In this document: one piece after another, positions 53,587 to 63,502 of the stretch
Numbering within the stretch: position 1 is the first letter of the stretch
Layout: the number at the start of each line of letters is the position of its first letter
NCBI RefSeq assembly: GCF_001544495.1
Contig: NZ_FCNZ02000015.1
Coordinates: 104,940 to 168,939 of the forward strand
Direction: 5' to 3'
DNA length: 64,000 nucleotides
From: Caballeronia telluris
GTDB lineage: Bacteria; Pseudomonadota; Gammaproteobacteria; Burkholderiales; Burkholderiaceae
Position numbers and translations under genes: made by a program
Notes under the pieces: generated by a model
Told to the model about the DNA's origin: nothing
Databases searched by the model: none
Seen by the model: the letters and a program-made list of their open reading frames with translations, nothing else

Positions 53587-56526
53587 TCAGTCGTCGTATT
53601 CCGACACCGGCACGCACGAGCACATCAGGTTGCGGTCGCCATAGGCGTTGTCCGCGCGGCCGACCGGCGGCCAGTACTTGCGCGCGACGAGCGACTTCAG
53701 CGGATACGCCGCCTGCTCGCGCGTGTACTTGTGCGTCCAGGCGTCGGCGGTCACGACGGCCGCCGTGTGCGGCGCGTGCTTCAGCGGATTGTCTTCGCGA
53801 TCGGCGCGCTCTTCCTCCACCGCGCGAATCTCCTCGCGAATCCGGATCATCGCGTCGATGAAGCGATCGAGTTCTTCCTTCGACTCCGATTCCGTCGGCT
53901 CGACCATCAGCGTGCCGGGCACCGGGAAGCTCATCGTCGGCGCGTGGAAACCGAAGTCGATCAGGCGCTTGGCGACGTCTTCCACCGAGATGCCGCTCGA
54001 TTCCTTGATCGGCCGCACGTCGAGAATGCATTCGTGCGCGACTAGACCGCCCGGGCCGCTGTAAAGCACCGGATAGTGCGGCGCGAGACGCTTCGCCACG
54101 TAGTTCGCCGCGAGAATCGCGCTTTCGGTCGCGGCGGTGAGGCCCTTCGCGCCCATCATCGCGATATACATCCACGAGATCGGCAGGATCGCGGCCGAGC
54201 CGTAAGGCGCCGACGACACCGCGCCGATGCCGCTTTCGTCGCGCTGATAGCCGGTCGAATGCTGGTTTGGCAGGAACTTCGCGAGATGCGCGCCGACCGC
54301 GACGGGGCCGACGCCCGGTCCGCCGCCGCCGTGCGGAATGCAGAATGTCTTGTGCAGGTTCAGGTGCGACACGTCGCCGCCGAACTGGCCGGGCGCGGTC
54401 AGGCCGACCATCGCGTTCATGTTCGCGCCGTCGACGTACACCTGGCCGCCGTGCGCATGCACGATCTCGCAGATTTCGCGGACGTTGCGCTCGAACACGC
54501 CGTGCGTCGACGGATACGTGATCATGATCGCCGCGAGATTCGCCGAATGCTTCTCCGCTTTCGCCTTGAGGTCGTCGATATCGACGTTGCCGTTCGCATC
54601 GCACGCGACCACGACGACCTGCATGCCCGCCATCTGCGCGGACGCCGGATTCGTGCCGTGCGCGGACGCCGGAATCAGGCAGACATTGCGATGGCCTTCG
54701 CCGCGCGACTCGTGGTACGCGTGGATGATGAGTAGGCCCGCGTACTCGCCTTGCGAGCCGGCGTTCGGCTGCAACGACACGGCCGCGTAACCCGTACACG
54801 CGACGAGCATCTGTTCGAGCTGATCGATCATCGTGCGGTAGCCGACGGTCTGCTCGGCCGGCGCGAACGGATGGATCTGCGCGAATTCGGGCCACGTGAC
54901 CGGCAGCATTTCCGACGTCGCATTGAGCTTCATCGTGCAGGAGCCGAGCGGGATCATCGTGCGGTCGAGCGCGAGGTCCTTGTCGGCGAGACTGCGCAGG
55001 TAGCGCAGCATTTCGTGCTCGGAATGATGACGGTTGAACACCGGGTGCGTAAGGAATTCGCTCGTGCGATGCAGTCCGGCGGGCAGCGAGTCCTTGAGCG
55101 CGCCGTCGAGCGCGTCGATGTCGAAGGTTTCCGTCTTGCCCGCGACTTCGGCGAAGAGCGCGAAGAGCTTCGTCAGGTCGTCGCGCGTGGTGGTTTCGTC
55201 GAGCGACACGCCCACGTGCTGTGCATCCATATGACGCAGGTTGATGTGCGCGGCGGACGCAGCCTGATGCAGCGCGGTCGTGTTCGCGCCGCTTTGGATC
55301 GTGACCGTGTCGAAGAACGTTTCGTTCGCCAGCGTATAGCCGAGCTTCTGCACGCCCGCCGCGAAGATCGACGCGACGCGGTTCACGCGCAGCGCAATCG
55401 TCTTCAGTCCGTGTGGGCCGTGATAGACCGCGTACATGCTCGCCATGATCGCGAGCAGTGCCTGTGCGGTACATACGTTCGACGTCGCCTTCTCGCGGCG
55501 GATGTGCTGTTCGCGCGTTTGCAGCGCGAGACGCAGCGCGTGCTTGCCCTGCGCGTCGACGGTCACCCCGACGAGGCGCCCCGGCATCTGGCGCTTGAAC
55601 TCGTCGCGCACGGCCATGTAGGCCGCGTGCGGACCGCCGAAGCCGACCGGCACGCCGAAACGCTGCGTATTGCCGATCGCGACATCCGCGCCCCATTCGC
55701 CCGGCGGCGTCAGCAGCGTGAGCGCGAGCAGGTCGGCGGCGGCGACCACGTAACCGCCCGCCGCGTGGATCGTTTCGGTGAGCGCGCGGTAGTCGCGCAC
55801 GTCGCCGTTCGCGCCCGGGTATTGCAGCAGTACGCCGAACGCATTCGCCGACGCAGCGTCCGCGGCCGGCCCGACCTTCACGTCCACGCCGATCGGCTTT
55901 GCGCGCGTCCGCACGACTTCGATGGTCTGCGGCAATACGTCGTCCGCGACGTAGAACACGTTCGACTTCGGCTTGCCGACGCGTTGCAAAAGCGTCATCG
56001 CTTCGGCGGCGGCGGTGGCTTCGTCGAGCAGCGACGCGTTCGAGATCGCGAGGCCGGTCAAATCGATGATCATCTGCTGGAAGTTCAGCAGCGCTTCCAG
56101 GCGCCCTTGCGAAATCTCCGGCTGATACGGCGTGTACGCCGTGTACCAGGCCGGATTTTCCAGCACGTTGCGCAGGATCACGGCCGGCGTGTGCGTGCCG
56201 TAATAGCCCTGACCGATGTACGTCCGGAACACCAGATTCTGATCCGCGAGCTTCCTGAGCGACGCGAGCGCTTCGGCCTCGCTCTTCGGCTGCGCGAAGG
56301 GACCCAACGCGGCGCCGAGCGGCGAGGTTTCCTGGCGGCGGATCGACTCCGGGATCACCGCGTCGATGAACGCCGCGCGCGAGGCGAAACCGAGCGCGTC
56401 GAGCATCGCGCGCTGATCGGCGGAATCGGGGCCGATGTGCCGCTCGGCGAATGCATCGTGGCATTCGAGCGCGGCGAGGGACAGGGATGAGCGGTTCATC
56501 AGGCGATCCGGAGTGTCGAGCTTCAT
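53587..56526 (-). CDS. gcvP: Glycine dehydrogenase (decarboxylating), P protein
   Basis: 979 residues, the long single-chain GcvP type. The PLP lysine is Lys726 in HLNLHKTFCIPHGGGGPG. It has the GSCTMKLN and PNAGSQGEYAG motifs. It decarboxylates glycine and passes the aminomethyl group to the lipoyl arm of GcvH. The start at 56526 (MKLDTPDRLMN) is chosen over one 15 codons upstream because AGGA precedes it at 6 bp. Third gene of gcvT-gcvH-gcvP. Confidence 0.98.
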   Translation of the reverse strand: MKLDTPDRLMNRSSLSLAALECHDAFAERHIGPDSADQRAMLDALGFASRAAFIDAVIPESIRRQETSPLGAALGPFAQPKSEAEALASLRKLADQNLVFRTYIGQGYYGTHTPAVILRNVLENPAWYTAYTPYQPEISQGRLEALLNFQQMIIDLTGLAISNASLLDEATAAAEAMTLLQRVGKPKSNVFYVADDVLPQTIEVVRTRAKPIGVDVKVGPAADAASANAFGVLLQYPGANGDVRDYRALTETIHAAGGYVVAAADLLALTLLTPPGEWGADVAIGNTQRFGVPVGFGGPHAAYMAVRDEFKRQMPGRLVGVTVDAQGKHALRLALQTREQHIRREKATSNVCTAQALLAIMASMYAVYHGPHGLKTIALRVNRVASIFAAGVQKLGYTLANETFFDTVTIQSGANTTALHQAASAAHINLRHMDAQHVGVSLDETTTRDDLTKLFALFAEVAGKTETFDIDALDGALKDSLPAGLHRTSEFLTHPVFNRHHSEHEMLRYLRSLADKDLALDRTMIPLGSCTMKLNATSEMLPVTWPEFAQIHPFAPAEQTVGYRTMIDQLEQMLVACTGYAAVSLQPNAGSQGEYAGLLIIHAYHESRGEGHRNVCLIPASAHGTNPASAQMAGMQVVVVACDANGNVDIDDLKAKAEKHSANLAAIMITYPSTHGVFERNVREICEIVHAHGGQVYVDGANMNAMVGLTAPGQFGGDVSHLNLHKTFCIPHGGGGPGVGPVAVGAHLAKFLPNQHSTGYQRDESGIGAVSSAPYGSAAILPISWMYIAMMGAKGLTAATESAILAANYVAKRLAPHYPVLYSGPGGLVAHECILDVRPIKESSGISVEDVAKRLIDFGFHAPTMSFPVPGTLMVEPTESESKEELDRFIDAMIRIREEIRAVEEERADREDNPLKHAPHTAAVVTADAWTHKYTREQAAYPLKSLVARKYWPPVGRADNAYGDRNLMCSCVPVSEYDD

Positions 56527-56593
56527 GTGAATTCCTGCGGGTGCGGTTTCCGGCGGCTTTCGTCCGCGCAAAACCGCACCGTCGATTAAAGGA

Positions 56594-56974
56594 TTATTCG
56601 CCGATCGACTGGCCGTAGCCGGCGGCGTCGAGCAGCTTGTCGAGACTGGCGTTAGCAGCGGGCTTGATCTTGAAGAGCCAGCTTTCGTACGGCGCGCCGT
56701 TGATCTGATCGGGGCCGCTCGTCAGCGCGTCGTTGGCCGCGACGATTTCGCCCGAAACCGGCGCATAGATGTCCGACGCCGCCTTCACCGATTCGATGAC
56801 CGCGATCGCGTCGCCGGCCGTGACGGTCTTGCCCGCGGCCGGCAGTTCGACGAACACGATGTCGCCGAGCGCTTCCTGCGCGTGATCGGTGATGCCGATG
56901 GCAAGCGTGCCGTCGGCTTCGGTGCGGACCCATTCGTGCGATTCGGTGTATTTCAGTTCGGCCGGGATGCTCAT
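56594..56974 (-). CDS. gcvH: Glycine cleavage H protein
   Basis: 126 residues with the lipoyl lysine Lys64 in IESVKAASD and the usual start MSIPAELKYTESHEWV. It shuttles the methylamine group between GcvP and GcvT. It lies 70 bp after gcvT and 67 bp before gcvP, all one strand. Confidence 0.99.
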   Translation of the reverse strand: MSIPAELKYTESHEWVRTEADGTLAIGITDHAQEALGDIVFVELPAAGKTVTAGDAIAVIESVKAASDIYAPVSGEIVAANDALTSGPDQINGAPYESWLFKIKPAANASLDKLLDAAGYGQSIGE

Positions 56975-57044
56975 TGGATGCTCCTGTGCGTGGTTCTTGA
57001 AGAGTAGGGTTCGGACATGCGCACGTCCGTGCGGCGCGGCCTCG

Positions 57045-58166
57045 TCAGAGGCTCGCGAGCACCTTGCCGTTGCGCACGAAGGGCAGTTTTACCACGCTCG
57101 CGGGAAGTTGCTTGTCGCGAATCACGACCTGCACGATGTCGCCCGGATTCACGCTCGCCGGCACCCGGGCGAACGCGATCGATTCCTGCATCGACGGGGA
57201 AAACGTGCCGCTCGTGATCTCGCCCTCGCCCGCCGGCGTGACGACTTTCTGGTGCGCACGAAGCACGCCACCGGCGCGGCCGTTTTCCTTGTGCAGGATC
57301 AGTCCGACGAAATTCGACTTCTGGCCGTCCGCTTCGAGCGCCGTGCGCCCGATGAAATCGCGCGACGATTTCAGGTCGACGGTCCACGCGAGGCCCGCGT
57401 CGAGCGGCGAGACGTTCTCGTCCATGTCCTGGCCGTAGAGGTTCATGCCGGCTTCGAGCCGGAGCGTGTCGCGCGCACCGAGGCCCGCGGGCTTCACGCC
57501 CTGCGCCTTCAGTGCATTCCAGAGCGCTTCGACGTGCGCGGCCGGCACGACGATCTCGAAACCGTCCTCGCCGGTGTAGCCGGTGCGGGCGAGCATCAGT
57601 TCGCCGAAGAGCGTCGACGGGAAGGTCACGGCGTTGAACGGCTTGATCGATTCGGTCGCGGCGCGCGTCTCCGGCACCACTTGCCAGACTTTTTCGCGCG
57701 CGTTCGGACCCTGCACGGCGACGATCGCCAGACCGCGGCGCGGCGTGATCGTGAGGCCGAATTCGCCTTCAGCGTTCAGTTGGCCGAACCACGCGATGTC
57801 CTTCTCGGCGGTGCTCGCGTTCACGACGACGCGGAAATGGTCTTCGGCGAAAAAGTAGACGATCAGGTCGTCGATCACGCCGCCTTTGCTGTTGAGCAGG
57901 CAGGAGTAGAGCGCGCGACCGGGCGTGGTGAGTTTGTCGACGTTATTGGCGATCGCGAGCTTGAAGAAGTCGCGGACCGGGCCGCCGGTGAAATCGACGA
58001 CGCGCATGTGCGACACGTCGAACATGCCGGCGTCGGTGCGCACGGCCTTGTGTTCTTCGATCTGCGAGCCGTAGTTGACGGGCATGTCCCAGCCGCCGAA
58101 GTCGACCATGCGCGCGTTGAGCGCGAGGTGAGCGGCGTGGAGGGGCGTGTGTTGAAGTTCGGTCAT
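57045..58166 (-). CDS. gcvT: Aminomethyltransferase, T protein
   Basis: 373 residues. It begins MTELQHTPLHAAHLALNARM and has the folate-site residues of the family (DVSHM, ARTGYTGEDGFEI, GLGARDTLRLEAGMNLYGQDM). It releases ammonia and transfers the one-carbon unit to tetrahydrofolate. The start at 58166 is the family start. First gene of the gcv operon, with the riboswitch 130 bp upstream. Confidence 0.98.
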   Translation of the reverse strand: MTELQHTPLHAAHLALNARMVDFGGWDMPVNYGSQIEEHKAVRTDAGMFDVSHMRVVDFTGGPVRDFFKLAIANNVDKLTTPGRALYSCLLNSKGGVIDDLIVYFFAEDHFRVVVNASTAEKDIAWFGQLNAEGEFGLTITPRRGLAIVAVQGPNAREKVWQVVPETRAATESIKPFNAVTFPSTLFGELMLARTGYTGEDGFEIVVPAAHVEALWNALKAQGVKPAGLGARDTLRLEAGMNLYGQDMDENVSPLDAGLAWTVDLKSSRDFIGRTALEADGQKSNFVGLILHKENGRAGGVLRAHQKVVTPAGEGEITSGTFSPSMQESIAFARVPASVNPGDIVQVVIRDKQLPASVVKLPFVRNGKVLASL

Positions 58167-58298
58167 CGGGGCCTCGGTTCGCAAAAACAAAAAAGGCCAT
58201 GCGTCGACTTCACCGGCGGTTTCGGCTTTTCAGGCTGCTTCTTTGCGGTCGCAAATGCAGCATGCAAAGCCCAAACCGCGTGGCGGATCGAAGCATGA

Positions 58299-58540
58299 CC
58301 CCTCTGTCCTCGGTACCTGAGAGATTGCGCGAGCCCTGTTCGTGGCCCATCGCGCGCCCCTTCGGTGGGCACCAGCCGATTGTTTCCAATCCCGGCCGTG
58401 CCGCTCTCCAGAGTGCGAAGAAAACGGCTCGATGAGCGAGTTTCCTTCGACGCGGCCGGTCCTTTTGCCTGAGAGTTTGCGGGTTTGCCCCTTCGGCGGC
58501 GCGGCGCGCAAAACCAGCGGCCACGCGCTCTCCCGACGCG
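58299..58540 (-). promoter_or_regulatory. Tandem glycine riboswitch
   Basis: On the minus strand, two glycine aptamers follow each other upstream of gcvT. Each has the sequence hallmarks of the family: a GGAGAG start, a GAAGGGG/CCGAAGGGGC element, and CTCTCAGGCAAAAGGACC or CTCTCAGGTACCGAGGAC at its end. The linker between them is A-rich and short. The expression platform would be the 130 bp to the gcvT start. In this family glycine binding turns the gcv genes on. Confidence 0.96.
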
Positions 58541-58615
58541 TGCGGCGAATTTACGCGACCGTATTCTGGTTGTCAAACGGATTAGGAAACCCCCGAGTGA
58601 CGCGCCGCCGGGGCT

Positions 58616-59659
58616 TCACAGCCGCCTGAATTCCACGCGCCGCCCTTCGGCGTCGCTTTCTATCGCGAGTTCGATGATGGTCATCACGTCGACCGCGTCC
58701 TGCGCCGAAACCGGGAACGGTTTCTTTTCCTGGATCGACGCCGCCAGCGCGCGATAGTAGTCGGCGTAGGCGCCGTCGCGGGTGGCGAATTCGTGGCGCA
58801 GGTCGTGATCGCCGTCGACTTCGCGCAGGAGGCCGGGCGGATTCTTCGCGAATTCGGCGTCGCCCGGACGCAGCCCGGCTTTCAGCTGATCTTCCTGCGT
58901 GTCGAGGCCGTTCTTCACATAACTGCCGCGCGTTCCGTGGACGGAAAATCGCGGCGGTTCGAGCGCCGCCAGCGCGGTCGCGTGCAGGACGACTTCCTTG
59001 TCGCCGTAACCGAGCAGCAGATGCACGTAATCCGGCGCGTGCGCATGGTCGCGGTGCTGCCGGACCGTCGCGAAAACGGTCTGCGGCGCGCCGAACAGCG
59101 TGAGCGCCTGATCGATCAGATGCGGCCCGAGATCGAACAGCAGACCGCCTCCGCGCGAGCTCTCCTCGCGCCAGCGCTGCGGCACTTTCGGGCGAAAACG
59201 GTCGAAATGCGATTCGAAATGCGTCACGCGCCCGAGCCGCCCGCTTTCGATCAGCGCGCGCAACGTGATGAAATCGCCGTCCCAGCGCCGGTTGTGAAAG
59301 GGCGCGAACAGCAGGCCGCGCGCGGCCGCGAGATCGGCGAGCGTACGAGCGTCGGCGGCGGACAGCGTCACCGGCTTGTCGACGACCACATGCTTGCCCG
59401 CTTCCAGCGCGCGGCGCGCGAGGTCGAAGTGCGTGTCGTTGGGCGTCGCGATCACGACGCATTCGATTTCGTCGATGGCGACGAGCGCGTCGAAATCGGC
59501 GACGATCGCCGCCTGCGGATAATCGGCCTGCGCGCGCTCGGACTGACTCGTCGCGATCGCGGCGACCGTGGCGCGTCCGCAATGCTCGATGACGGGCGCG
59601 TGGAACGTCGCGCCGGCCAGGCCGTAGCCCATCACGCCGACTTTCAGTAGGGAACTCAT
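58616..59659 (-). CDS. Gfo/Idh/MocA family oxidoreductase
   Basis: 347 residues. The Rossmann motif GVMGYGLAGATFHAPVIE opens the protein, followed by VIATPNDTHFDLARRALEAGKHVVVDKPVT with the conserved EKP-type lysine (DKP here). The C-terminal domain holds FDLGPHLIDQALTLFG, with the catalytic His. It oxidises or reduces sugars or inositol-like substrates with NAD(P); the substrate is unknown. Start at 59659 with GAGGATG upstream. Divergent from rep. Confidence 0.9.
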   Translation of the reverse strand: MSSLLKVGVMGYGLAGATFHAPVIEHCGRATVAAIATSQSERAQADYPQAAIVADFDALVAIDEIECVVIATPNDTHFDLARRALEAGKHVVVDKPVTLSAADARTLADLAAARGLLFAPFHNRRWDGDFITLRALIESGRLGRVTHFESHFDRFRPKVPQRWREESSRGGGLLFDLGPHLIDQALTLFGAPQTVFATVRQHRDHAHAPDYVHLLLGYGDKEVVLHATALAALEPPRFSVHGTRGSYVKNGLDTQEDQLKAGLRPGDAEFAKNPPGLLREVDGDHDLRHEFATRDGAYADYYRALAASIQEKKPFPVSAQDAVDVMTIIELAIESDAEGRRVEFRRL

Positions 59660-59894
59660 GCGGGCATCCTCGTGCGTGGGTGTCCCGATATTGTGGCACG
59701 CCATGCCAGGCCGGACGGCAGATTCGACCGGTCGCGGCTTGCGCACAGGGCCAGATCGGTGGCGTGATTCGCCCGATTTATCCGTGTTAACATCGCGTCT
59801 CTCGAAATTGCGGCGCCCCGACGACGCCCGGTTTCGCAGTCCATCCGGCGGTGTCAGCAGCCTTCCGCCCAACGCCTCTCAAAGTCCACACACG

Positions 59895-61985
59895 ATGTCC
59901 GCAGGTCTGAACGCCGCGCAAAGCGAAGCGGTGCGTTATCTCGATGGCCCCTGTCTCGTGCTCGCCGGCGCCGGCAGCGGGAAGACGCGCGTGATCACGC
60001 AAAAGATCGCCCATCTAATCGAAGGACGCGGTTTCGAGCCGAAGCACATCGCCGCGCTCACCTTCACGAACAAGGCCGCGCTCGAAATGCGCGAGCGCAC
60101 GGCGAAGCTGCTCGAAGGCAAGACGCTCACGACGCCCGGCAAGGAAGGCCGCAAGGTGCCCGTCAACCAGTTGACGATCTGCACCTTCCACTCGCTCGGC
60201 GTGCAGATCATGCGTCAGGAAGCGGCGCACGTCGGACTGAAGCCGCAGTTTTCGATCATGGACGCCGACGACTGCTTCGGCATGGTGCAGGAGCAGCTCG
60301 GCACGACCGACAAGGGTCTGATCCGCAAGATCCAGTCGATCATCTCGCTGTGGAAGAACGCGATGGTGTCGCCGGATCAGGCGTCCGTGCTGGCGGCGAA
60401 CGAGGACGAGCATCAGGCGGCGATCGTCTACCGCAGCTACGCGGCGACGCTGCACGCGTACCAGGCGCTCGATTTCGACGATCTGATCCTGCGGCCCGCG
60501 CAGCTTTTCGCGGAAAACGAGCAAGTGCGCGACAAGTGGCAGAACCGCCTGCGCTATCTGTTGATCGACGAATATCAGGACACCAACGCCTGCCAGTACG
60601 AATTGCTGAAGCTGCTGGCCGGTCCGCGCGCGGCGTTCACGGCAGTCGGCGACGACGATCAGGCGATCTACGGCTGGCGCGGCGCGACGCTCGAAAACCT
60701 CGCGCAACTGGGCAAGGATTTTCCGAAGCTGCATGTGGTGAAGCTGGAGCAGAACTATCGGTCGACGGTGCGCATTCTCACGGCGGCGAACAACGTCATC
60801 GCGAACAATCCGAAGCTCTTCGAGAAGAAGCTCTGGTCCGAGCACGGCATGGGCGACACGATCACCGTCACCGGCTGCAACGACGAGGAGCACGAGGCGG
60901 AATCGGTCGTGTTTCGCCTGTCGGCGCACAAGTTCGAGCGGCGCGCGGCGTTTCGCGACTACGCGATCCTGTATCGCGGCAATTTTCAGGCGCGCATCTT
61001 CGAGCAGGTGCTGCGCCGCGAGCGGATTCCCTATGTGCTGTCCGGCGGCCAGTCGTTCTTCGACAAGGCCGAGATCAAGGACATCATCGCGTACCTGCGG
61101 CTGATCGCGAACCCCGACGACGATCCCGCGTTCATCCGCGCGATCACGACGCCGCGGCGCGGTGTCGGCAATACGACGCTCGAAGCGCTCGGGTCGTTTG
61201 CGGGCGCGGCGAAGGTGTCACTGTTCGAGGCGGTGTTCATGGGCGGCATCGAGGCGCGGCTTTCCGCGCGGCAGGTCGAGCCGCTGCGCACGTTCTGCGA
61301 GTGGATGCAGCGCCTGGCCGACCGCGCCGCCCGCGATCCGGCGACGACCGTCCTCGACGACATGATGGAAGCGATCCACTACGAGGCGTATCTCTACGAC
61401 GCGCACGACGAGCGGCAGGCGCAGTCGAAGTGGCAGAACGTGCTGGAGTTCTGCGAGTGGCTGAAGCGAAAGGGCACGAAGCCGGAGCCTTCGGGCGACG
61501 CGGAGCAAACCGGCTACGACAACGCCGACGGTTTCGGCGACGAAGGCAAGAACCTGCTCGGCTTGATCCAGACGGTCGCGCTGATGTCGATGCTCGAAGG
61601 CAAGGACGAAGACCCCGACGCGGTGCGGCTCTCGACGGTGCATGCGTCGAAGGGACTGGAATATCCGCACGTGTTTCTGGTGGGCGTCGAGGAAGGGATC
61701 ATGCCGCATCGTGGCGGCGCCGGCTCGGACGACGGTCCGGTCGACGAAGGTCGAATCGAGGAAGAGCGGCGGCTGATGTACGTCGCGATCACGCGGGCGC
61801 AGCGCAGCCTGCATCTGAACTGGTGCAAGAAGCGCAAGCGCGCGCGGGAGACGGTGGTGTGCGAGCCGTCACGGTTCATCCCCGAAATGCTGCTCGACGA
61901 CGCGCCGCCGCCAACCGAAGACGAAGCGCCGATGACGCCGAAGGATCGCATGGCGATGCTGAAGGCGATGTTGCAGAAGTCCTGA
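59895..61985 (+). CDS. rep: ATP-dependent DNA helicase Rep
   Basis: 696 residues. Superfamily 1 helicase with Walker A AGAGSGKT (24-31), LTFTNKAA, DEYQDTN, GDDDQAIYGWRGA, LEQNYRS, and the C-terminal STVHASKGLE and YVAITRAQ. The N-terminus MSAGLNAAQSEAVRYLDGP is Rep-like rather than UvrD-like. It helps forks past protein blocks. The start at 59895 gives that N-terminus; sequence upstream is not conserved. Confidence 0.95.
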   Translation: MSAGLNAAQSEAVRYLDGPCLVLAGAGSGKTRVITQKIAHLIEGRGFEPKHIAALTFTNKAALEMRERTAKLLEGKTLTTPGKEGRKVPVNQLTICTFHSLGVQIMRQEAAHVGLKPQFSIMDADDCFGMVQEQLGTTDKGLIRKIQSIISLWKNAMVSPDQASVLAANEDEHQAAIVYRSYAATLHAYQALDFDDLILRPAQLFAENEQVRDKWQNRLRYLLIDEYQDTNACQYELLKLLAGPRAAFTAVGDDDQAIYGWRGATLENLAQLGKDFPKLHVVKLEQNYRSTVRILTAANNVIANNPKLFEKKLWSEHGMGDTITVTGCNDEEHEAESVVFRLSAHKFERRAAFRDYAILYRGNFQARIFEQVLRRERIPYVLSGGQSFFDKAEIKDIIAYLRLIANPDDDPAFIRAITTPRRGVGNTTLEALGSFAGAAKVSLFEAVFMGGIEARLSARQVEPLRTFCEWMQRLADRAARDPATTVLDDMMEAIHYEAYLYDAHDERQAQSKWQNVLEFCEWLKRKGTKPEPSGDAEQTGYDNADGFGDEGKNLLGLIQTVALMSMLEGKDEDPDAVRLSTVHASKGLEYPHVFLVGVEEGIMPHRGGAGSDDGPVDEGRIEEERRLMYVAITRAQRSLHLNWCKKRKRARETVVCEPSRFIPEMLLDDAPPPTEDEAPMTPKDRMAMLKAMLQKS

Positions 61986-62000
61986 CGTCGGCTTAAAAGC

Positions 62001-62041
62001 AAAAAACCCTGCCGGTCTGAACCGACCGCGCAGGGTTTTTT
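62001..62041. terminator. Terminator between rep and the cytochrome gene
   Basis: AAAAAACCCTGC pairs with GCAGGGTTTTTT around an inner hairpin CGGTC/GACCG, with T-runs on both strands. It serves the two convergent genes. Confidence 0.9.
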
Positions 62042-62061
62042 GTTGGTGCGTGCCGCGCCGC

Positions 62062-62970
62062 CTACTTTGCCGCGCTCACCATATAGTCGACGGCGGCTTT
62101 CACATCGGCATCCGACGCGGTCGATCCGCCCTTCGGCGGCATCGCGCCCTTGCCGTGCAGCGCGTAGCCGTAGACCGTGTCCATCGGTTCCTTCAGGCGC
62201 TCGGCCCACGCGGCCTTGTCGCCGAATTTGGGCGCGTTCAGCACGCCCGCCGCATGGCACGCCTGACACACCTGCGTGTAAAGCGCCTTGCCGGCCTGCG
62301 ATGCATCCGCGCTTTGCGCGCCCGCCGCCGGCGCGGAAGCGGCCTGCGGCACCGAAGCCAGCGCGGCGACCGCCGCCGCAGCCTGCGAATTCTCCTGCGC
62401 ACCCGATGCCGCCGCAGCGGGCGCGGCACCGCTCGCGGGCGCTGCTGCCGCCGTCGCCGCGCCCGACGCCGGTTGAGCCGGCTCCTCGAGCTTGCCGCCG
62501 CTGTTGTTCGCCATATAGATGATCGCGCGTCCGATCTCGAAGTCGCTGTAGTCGTCGGGGCTCGTGCCGCCGCGCGCGGGCATCGCGCCCTTGCCGTTGA
62601 GCGCGTTGTGCAGGAGCGTGTCGTAGCCCTCGGCGAGGCGCGGCGCCCAATTGCCGGCATCGCCGAACTTCGGCGCGCCTGCGGTTCCGGCTGCGTGACA
62701 CGTCGAACAGACGGCCTGGTAGACTTGCTCGCCCGTCTTGAAGACACGCGGCGCGTTGGCGTCGCGGATGTCGACTTGCGCGACCGGCGCGATGCGCGAG
62801 GCGACGGAGGCGTCGGAGAACAGATCGGTGCCCGCGCCGGTTCGCGTCGTGTTGTTCACGTACACGGCGAGCAGGATGATGATGACGATGGGGACGGCGA
62901 ACCCGGCGATGACCGCTGCGATGAGCTGGCCGGGTGTTTTGATCGGGGCTCCGTGGGGTGCTTCACTCAT
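62062..62970 (-). CDS. Membrane-anchored di-haem cytochrome c
   Basis: 302 residues. An N-terminal membrane anchor (LIAAVIAGFAVPIVIIILLAVYV) is followed by two cytochrome c domains with haem sites CSTCH and CQACH and axial methionines (GKGAMPARGG and GKGAMPPKGG). An Ala/Pro/Ser linker of about 70 residues separates the domains. Each domain is of the c5 type, so the protein is likely a periplasmic electron carrier to a terminal oxidase. Preceded by a 294-bp gap with no gene, up to tRNA-Arg. Confidence 0.93.
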   Translation of the reverse strand: MSEAPHGAPIKTPGQLIAAVIAGFAVPIVIIILLAVYVNNTTRTGAGTDLFSDASVASRIAPVAQVDIRDANAPRVFKTGEQVYQAVCSTCHAAGTAGAPKFGDAGNWAPRLAEGYDTLLHNALNGKGAMPARGGTSPDDYSDFEIGRAIIYMANNSGGKLEEPAQPASGAATAAAAPASGAAPAAAASGAQENSQAAAAVAALASVPQAASAPAAGAQSADASQAGKALYTQVCQACHAAGVLNAPKFGDKAAWAERLKEPMDTVYGYALHGKGAMPPKGGSTASDADVKAAVDYMVSAAK

Positions 62971-63264
62971 GCTTGTCTCGTCTCCCGTTTTTAGTGTGAG
63001 TCCGTTCAGCGACAGCGTGACAGCAACGGCAACTTCCGTACAGCACGGACGATTATAGACGGAACGCTTAACTGACGGCGCGCGCCGCCGGATGGCGCTG
63101 GCGGGCGTTTACCCGGATCGCGGGGAGGCGCCGCGAAGGGCCGCGAACTGCTGCTGAAGGCCGCCGGATGGACGAATCGGCGGAAAACGGGTATCCTCTC
63201 GGACTCGCATCGGCGCTGCTTTCAGGCTTCTTTACGCTGAATCGTCCAGCGCCTTCGCTCCGAA

Positions 63265-63340
63265 GCGCCCGTAGCTCAATGGATAGAGTACTGCCCTCCG
63301 AAGGCAGGGGTTGCTGGTTCGATCCCAGCCGGGCGCACCA
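63265..63340 (+). tRNA. tRNA-Arg (anticodon CCG)
   Basis: Full cloverleaf: acceptor GCGCCCG with CGGGCGC, anticodon stem CTGCC/GGCAG with loop CTCCGAA (anticodon CCG, reading CGG), T arm GCTGG-TTCGATC-CCAGC, and encoded CCA. Length 76 nt. The sequence just downstream changes character and carries an IS end, so its 3' end may be an integration site. Confidence 0.96.
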
Positions 63341-63502
63341 AGAAGTCCCCATCTAATCAATACGTTGCGGCGTGTGAGTATTCGCCACAGATGTCGTAAA
63401 CAACACCCGTAGCTACCACGCTAGGTCCAGAGTAGAGTCGGTGGTCGGGTCGTTCCGAATCTGGACGTACCGTTCTCCCCCGCTTGCCTGCCCCCGCGAT
63501 TT

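Noticed and set aside
53582..56464. A second 960-codon minus-strand frame over gcvP
   Set aside because: The frame is shifted relative to gcvP and gives arginine-rich sequence with no motif; gcvP is complete in its own frame.
59895..61985. rep helicase as part of a defence system
   Set aside because: It is a full-length Rep in ordinary context with no companion nuclease or effector gene.
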